Positions 47,679-52,602 of a stretch of DNA of 52,602 nucleotides are shown here, in pieces; position 1 is the stretch's first letter; every line of letters starts with the position of its first letter. Source of the DNA: a bacterium (GTDB taxonomy: Bacteria; Chloroflexota; Dormibacteria; Aeolococcales; Aeolococcaceae); assembly GCA_014874355.1 (NCBI GenBank), contig JACWAJ010000057.1:1-52602 (forward strand). Direction: 5' to 3'. A program made the position numbers and the translations under genes. Below the pieces are notes generated by a model. It saw only the letters and a program-made list of their open reading frames with translations, did no database searches and had not been told where the DNA came from.

Positions 47679-48640
47679 GGGGCCGCTCTCACGATGGCTG
47701 TGGCAATGGCGCGACTTGTCGACAACCCCTCTTTGGCCACCTGCAGCGGTACCTCGACCATGCCGACATCCAGGGCGTGGCGCAGCCGCAGTCGCTGTCG
47801 GTCGGCGACGAGGCAGACGCTCCCGGCCAGATCTACGCCGGCACCCACAGTGGCAATCGGTCCTCCAAGACGCTGGCTGATCGCAGGCGCACGCATCTGG
47901 TCAGTCATGTGCGTAAGAAGCCGGCGCTGGCGCGGATGGAGCCGGACAGGCGGTGTTCGATTGAGAAAGCATGCGGCCACGGCGATGTGGTGGGCCGCAC
48001 GCGCTGCATCGTGCAGTTCGATCGCCTCGACGACGGGCATCTCTTCGGCCAGTGCGGTGATGATGAGTGCCGATTTGGCCGAGTCGCAGAGGATGGCGTC
48101 GATCCATTCCAACTGGCCGCGGATGAGCCCTCCGTGAGTCAGTTTGCGCATTTCGCGAGCAGCAGTGATTTGCGCCATGACGTGACCGGTCGCGGGGCAA
48201 TCCACGACGATGAAATCCCACATCGGCTTGCCGTCATCGGTGGTGCGGCGCTCCTCGTAGGCGATTTTGCCAATGGTGAGCATGTCCTTGGGGCCGGGCA
48301 CGCTGGTGGCGATGACATCGAAGATGCGCGATAGCGGCGTCATCGACACCATCTTGGGAATCTTGAACATTACTTTGAGGTACTCGCGTAGCGATTCCTC
48401 CGGGTGCAGCGCCAGCACGGAAATGTTGGATTGCACCAGTTCGGGCTCGAAGCCGACCGGTTCGGCGCCCAGCGCGGCCGCCAGGTCTCCCTTGGCGTCG
48501 ACCTCGATACCGAGAACCCGCTGGCCCTGACGCGCCGCCAGTAGCAGCAGAGCGGCGCTGATGCTGGTCTTGCCACTGCCACCCTTGCCGGCGACAAAGA
48601 GAATCCGTCGCGAAAGCAGGTGGTCTAATAGTCCAGTCAC
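47675..48640 (-). CDS. ArsA/Get3-like ATPase (second of tandem pair)
   Basis: ILFVAGKGGSGKTSISAALLLL; IEVDAKGDLAAALG; FIVVDCPATGHV. GTG start at 48640 proposed. Confidence 0.86.
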   Translation of the reverse strand: MTGLLDHLLSRRILFVAGKGGSGKTSISAALLLLAARQGQRVLGIEVDAKGDLAAALGAEPVGFEPELVQSNISVLALHPEESLREYLKVMFKIPKMVSMTPLSRIFDVIATSVPGPKDMLTIGKIAYEERRTTDDGKPMWDFIVVDCPATGHVMAQITAAREMRKLTHGGLIRGQLEWIDAILCDSAKSALIITALAEEMPVVEAIELHDAARAAHHIAVAACFLNRTPPVRLHPRQRRLLTHMTDQMRAPAISQRLGGPIATVGAGVDLAGSVCLVADRQRLRLRHALDVGMVEVPLQVAKEGLSTSRAIATAIVRAAP

Positions 48641-48669
48641 AGTCGGTCGTATCGCGCGGCGTGGCACTG

Positions 48670-49485
48670 TCAGTTGAGCGCGGCGCGCAGTCGTGCCAGC
48701 ACGTCTTCGATGCTGGACCGATCTGCCGCATCGGGGACTGTCTCGAGATAGTCGTGGAGATCCTGGGCCGCAGAACTGGTGTGCCCCAACCGCCAGTGGA
48801 TCAGGCCACGATCTCGCCGCTCTGTGGCGGCATCGGGAAGCAGGTCGACGCACCGATGTGCAGCGCGAAGCGCCAGTTCCCAGTTCTCTCTGGCGGCGTA
48901 GCAGCCGCGCAGATTGCGTGACATTCGTGCCAGGATCGAGCGGGTCGACGTGGGCATCAACCACACCGGGTCCAGCTCATCGGGTTCGTCTCCCAGGGCA
49001 TGACCGACTATGCGGCGGATTGCGGCTGTGCCGAGCTGTTCGCCGCCGGCGAACGGGTCGGCAAGCGCGCCATCGACGCGAACGACGAAGTGGCCCGGAA
49101 TACTAACGCCTTCGACATCGATACCGGCGCGACGACCGACCGCCATCCAGATGACTGAACAGGCAATCGGGACGCCTGCGCCACGTGCCAGCACACTGTG
49201 CAGATAGTGAGCCTGAGGATCCCCGCCGCCGGCACCGCGAAGGTTTATGCGCTCGCGCAGTAGTTCGGCGAGGACTGGGACCAAATCGGCTCCGCCGGTA
49301 CTGCCAGTCCGGGTCCGCAACTCCGCGGCAAGTGCGTCGAGACGAGAGATGCTGCCGTCGATATCGACTCCGGCACAGTCCTCGGCCGCCATGAAGAGCG
49401 CGCCGGACGCGACGTCAGCATTCTCGGCTGCGGCACATGCGAGCAGGCCAGCGCGGAAGTCAACGGTCATCAGGCCTCGTATCAT
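48670..49485 (-). CDS. SirB1/transglutaminase-like protein with TPR-like C-terminus
   Basis: GVPIACSVIWMAVGRRAGIDVEGVSIPGHFVVRV; C-terminal helical repeats. Confidence 0.75.
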   Translation of the reverse strand: MIRGLMTVDFRAGLLACAAAENADVASGALFMAAEDCAGVDIDGSISRLDALAAELRTRTGSTGGADLVPVLAELLRERINLRGAGGGDPQAHYLHSVLARGAGVPIACSVIWMAVGRRAGIDVEGVSIPGHFVVRVDGALADPFAGGEQLGTAAIRRIVGHALGDEPDELDPVWLMPTSTRSILARMSRNLRGCYAARENWELALRAAHRCVDLLPDAATERRDRGLIHWRLGHTSSAAQDLHDYLETVPDAADRSSIEDVLARLRAALN

Positions 49486-49521
49486 GCGCGCATGGCGCGC
49501 AGAGACCGATAGACTCAGCGA

Positions 49522-51402
49522 GTGCTTCTTGAGAAGATCCAGTCTCCGGCAGACCTGCGCTGGCTGGGATCAGATGACCTGACCCGGCTCTGCGCCGAGA
49601 TTCGGGAAACCCTGGTGAAGACGGTGGCGCGCACAGGTGGACACCTGGGCCCCAATCTGGGCGTGGTCGAACTCACCGTCGCGATCCACCGCGTATTCGA
49701 CAGTCCGCGGGATTCGATCGTCTTCGACACGGGTCATCAGGCGTACGTCCATAAACTTCTGACCGGCCGCTTGGCCGAATTCGCGACGTTGCGTCAATAC
49801 GGTGGACTGTCGGGTTACCCCTCACGTTCCGAGTCCGAACATGACCTTGTCGAGAACTCGCACGCTTCGACGGGACTTAGCTATGCCCTGGCGCTTGCCA
49901 AAGCCAGGAGTCTCCAGGGCGAGCCGGGGAAGGTGGTGTGCCTGGTGGGTGACGGCGCTCTGACGGGCGGCATGGCCTACGAGGCGCTCAACAACATCGG
50001 CCAGATGAAGCCCGACATGGTCATCATCCTCAACGACAACGGCCGCTCCTACGCACCGACTGTCGGAGGCCTGGCGGACCACCTCGGACAGTTGCGGCTG
50101 TCGCCGAAATACGAGGCGATGAAGGACAGGGCCGGAACCGCCTTGCGCAGTCTTCCTGTGGTTGGTCCTTCTGCGTACGAAACCGCCAAACGGATGAAGA
50201 ACTCTGTCAAGCAACTGATCACGCAGACATCGTTGTTCGAGTCGCTCGGGCTCAAGTACGGCGGACCAATTGCCGGCCACGACATCCGTGCGGTCGAGAA
50301 GGCGCTTCGCGATGCCGCACTTTACCGGGGCCCGGTGGTGGTGCATGTGGTCACGGAGAAAGGCCACGGCTACCAGCCGGCTATCGACGACAGTGTCGAC
50401 AGGTTCCACGGCGTTTCCAGCTTCGACATCGACACCGGGCGTCCGAAGGTGAAGCATCACACCTGGACCGATGTGTTTGGGGAGGCTCTCTGCGATGCAG
50501 CCGAAACCGACGATCGAATCGTTGCTATAACTGCGGCAATGGCGTCGTCAACCGGACTAATCGAGTTTTCCCGACGTTTTCCCGACCGCTTCTTCGACGT
50601 GGGTATTGCAGAGCAGCATGCCGTTACGTTCGCGGCGGGTTTGGCGATGAAGGGACTGCGTCCCGTTGTCTGCATTTACTCGTCATTTCTACAGCGCGCA
50701 TTCGATCAAGTCATCTGTGACGCAGGGATTCACAAGCTTCCGGTTGTTTTCGTTCTTGATCGTGCCGGTGTCACCGGCGACGATGGCGCATCGCACCACG
50801 GCATGCTCGACCTTGCCTATCTGCGCTGCGTTCCCGGCATGACTGTGACCGCACCGAGCAGCCCCGACGAGCTGCGCCGTCTGCTTGCCACGGGCCTGGC
50901 GCATGACGGGCCGTTTAGCATTCGATATCCTCGCGGTGCGGCTCCGTCTCGCGGCACTGCACCGATGGAGCCTGTGGCAGTGGGGCGCGCGCGGATTCTT
51001 CGTGAAGGCACAGATGTGGCACTCGTTGCCGCCGGGAAGATGGTGCCAGTGGCCAGTGCCGCCGCAGTGGAACTCGACGCCGAAGGGATTGGGACCAGCG
51101 TCGTGGATGTGCGCTTCATCAAGCCGCTCGATCCCACGCTGGCGACGTTCTGTTCACGGCACCACCTGATCATGAGCATTGAGGACGGCAATCGCATCGG
51201 TGGTCTGGGCAGTGCGCTGGCGGAACTTCTCGGCGACACCGGCATCGCGTTGCCAGTGCACCGAATTGGTCTGCCAGACCGCTTCCTCGAGCACGGCAAC
51301 CAAGCACTCCTGCTTGAGCAGGCGGGACTTACCGCTCCGACGGTTGCTCAAGGCGTCTTAGAGCTTCTAGTCGCGCAACGACTAGGAACCCCTGTCATCT
51401 GA
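49522..51402 (+). CDS. dxs: 1-deoxy-D-xylulose-5-phosphate synthase
   Basis: TGGHLGPNLGVVELTVAIHRVFDSPRDSIVFDTGHQAYVHKLLTGR; GDGALTGGMAYEALNN. Confidence 0.96.
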   Translation: MLLEKIQSPADLRWLGSDDLTRLCAEIRETLVKTVARTGGHLGPNLGVVELTVAIHRVFDSPRDSIVFDTGHQAYVHKLLTGRLAEFATLRQYGGLSGYPSRSESEHDLVENSHASTGLSYALALAKARSLQGEPGKVVCLVGDGALTGGMAYEALNNIGQMKPDMVIILNDNGRSYAPTVGGLADHLGQLRLSPKYEAMKDRAGTALRSLPVVGPSAYETAKRMKNSVKQLITQTSLFESLGLKYGGPIAGHDIRAVEKALRDAALYRGPVVVHVVTEKGHGYQPAIDDSVDRFHGVSSFDIDTGRPKVKHHTWTDVFGEALCDAAETDDRIVAITAAMASSTGLIEFSRRFPDRFFDVGIAEQHAVTFAAGLAMKGLRPVVCIYSSFLQRAFDQVICDAGIHKLPVVFVLDRAGVTGDDGASHHGMLDLAYLRCVPGMTVTAPSSPDELRRLLATGLAHDGPFSIRYPRGAAPSRGTAPMEPVAVGRARILREGTDVALVAAGKMVPVASAAAVELDAEGIGTSVVDVRFIKPLDPTLATFCSRHHLIMSIEDGNRIGGLGSALAELLGDTGIALPVHRIGLPDRFLEHGNQALLLEQAGLTAPTVAQGVLELLVAQRLGTPVI

Positions 51403-51404
51403 CC

Positions 51405-52184
51405 ATGATGACCCCACGCGAAGCGACGCCGACCCCACCCAGCGACGAATCGTCGCCTGAGCCGGTTGACTTCGACCAGATGCCAACTACCCATGAAACA
51501 AGCTCTCCAACCGTCTCTCTGCGATCGGGGATCACTCCCGGAACTGTCCTCATGCTCGTTGTCCTCATCGTTGCAGGCGAGGGCTGGGTCGTGCAGACCT
51601 ATGTTGTCGGAGGCAATGTGGTCACCGGTGCGCTCACCGGTACGGGCATTCTCGTCGTCGGCATCGCAGCTCTCTGGTGGGTGAGGGCATTCCAATGGCT
51701 CCGCAGCCACCCACATGGACGGAAGCGGTCGAAGAAATCGAAGGTGTCTGCGACTCCGGGCTCTCGCGACAGCAAGCCGAGCGCCAGCGACATGCAGGCC
51801 GATTACCGGCGCGTCGCAACGGTTCGCATCAATGAACTGATCGAAGAACTCATTTACGATTATGGTCGGTTGCTGGCAGGCTATCAGCCCGATCTTGAAT
51901 ACGTCTCCCCGCAGGTGGCCACGATGATGGCTCAAGCTGTTGCGCCCATCCGTCGCTCTGGCGCACGGATCAAGCCCAATTTCGGCAGTTACGTAGACGT
52001 TGACATCGACTGGAGTTCATCCGACGTGCATCGACCGGTGACGGCTACAGCAACCTTTGTGGATACGTCGACCCGCATCGGGGAAGGTGGCCTTGGCGTG
52101 CAGATGCCCCGGCGCAATGTGCACTTCACCGTTGCATTCGACCACTCGTTCAGCCGGATCATCGACGCCAGTATCGAGCCGTAG
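51405..52184 (+). CDS. Membrane-anchored 'PNFG' family protein; paralogue of 6633-7112
   Basis: TM segments then YDYGRLLAGYQPDLEYVSPQ...IKPNFGSY...HRPVTATATFVDTSTRIGEGG...RRNVHF. Confidence 0.65.
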   Translation: MMTPREATPTPPSDESSPEPVDFDQMPTTHETSSPTVSLRSGITPGTVLMLVVLIVAGEGWVVQTYVVGGNVVTGALTGTGILVVGIAALWWVRAFQWLRSHPHGRKRSKKSKVSATPGSRDSKPSASDMQADYRRVATVRINELIEELIYDYGRLLAGYQPDLEYVSPQVATMMAQAVAPIRRSGARIKPNFGSYVDVDIDWSSSDVHRPVTATATFVDTSTRIGEGGLGVQMPRRNVHFTVAFDHSFSRIIDASIEP

Positions 52185-52501
52185 TGATCGCACCTGTCCG
52201 CAGAGATCTCTTACGTCGCGCTCTGGACGTATTTATATTGATCATGTCACTGGGAATGGCGTGTACTGGCACCTATGCGCTGCTGCTCCGGGATGGTGAC
52301 AACCTCCACCTATTGGGGGGCACCATGCTGGTGGGTTTGGGCTTCACCCTATTTGTGGTGCACCCGGTCTTTTGGCGCCTGCCAGGCCGGTGGCAACCAA
52401 AGCCGGGGAGCCTGGTGGAGCACTGGCAAAGTCGGGAAGACCAACTGGCCGCCATGCTGCGGTTCCGGCCACTACGTTTTGGAATGACCCCCGGAAACTG
52501 A
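52184..52501 (+). CDS. Small membrane protein, possibly truncated by IS insertion
   Basis: Two hydrophobic segments; stop TGA coincides with the putative IS end. Confidence 0.5.
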   Translation: MIAPVRRDLLRRALDVFILIMSLGMACTGTYALLLRDGDNLHLLGGTMLVGLGFTLFVVHPVFWRLPGRWQPKPGSLVEHWQSREDQLAAMLRFRPLRFGMTPGN

Positions 52502-52602
52502 TCCACCTGAAATGAGTGATCCTTGCGGCCCTAAAGGGCAGGAGGAGCCATATGAAAGGCAGGAAGCACGCACCGGAGCAGATCGTTAGGAAGCTGCGGG
52601 AG
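52499..52602 (+). mobile_element. Left end of an IS3-family insertion sequence (cut by window end)
   Basis: 52552-52602 encodes MKGRKHAPEQIVRKLRE, typical N-terminus of IS3-family OrfA; upstream GGAGGAG; outer boundary at TGATCC is inferred. Confidence 0.75.

Noticed and set aside
1-52602. CRISPR array, prophage or rRNA operon
   Set aside because: No regularly spaced direct repeats, phage structural genes or rRNA-like sequence noticed on reading either strand.

Overview
High-GC bacterial chromosomal window, read by eye from the sequence and the supplied ORF track with no database search. From left to right: (1) a minus-strand operon of about 10 kb (4053-14934) combining Tad/Flp-type parts (CpaF/TadA ATPase, TadB, TadC, CpaB, CpaE/MinD-like) with a VirD4/TraG-type coupling ATPase and several unassigned proteins, without a recognisable pilin, prepilin peptidase or VirB4; (2) housekeeping genes rpoD and gltX, with tRNA-Glu beside gltX; (3) a toxin-antitoxin pair with a frameshifted toxin; (4) a molybdenum cofactor island (moeB-rhodanese, MOT1-like transporter, mog, moaC, moaD-moaE fusion, moaA, moeA, mobA) next to tatA and a TtrBCA-like Tat-exported molybdo-oxidoreductase operon that ends in a JAMM protease; (5) an archaeal-type tyrosyl-tRNA synthetase beside an archaeal-identity tRNA-Tyr (C1:G72, short variable loop), separated by a 177-bp palindromic-ended element whose diverged relative lies at the window start; (6) fabH-accD-accA, SbcCD-like genes, tandem ArsA-like ATPases, dxs, and a distant paralogue of one operon protein directly before the start of an IS3-family element at the right edge. 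No CRISPR array or rRNA was seen. The findings I consider strongest are the Tyr synthetase/tRNA pair with its inserted element, the hybrid Tad/VirD4 locus with its shared 'PNFG' protein family, and the MoaD-MoaE/JAMM combination.
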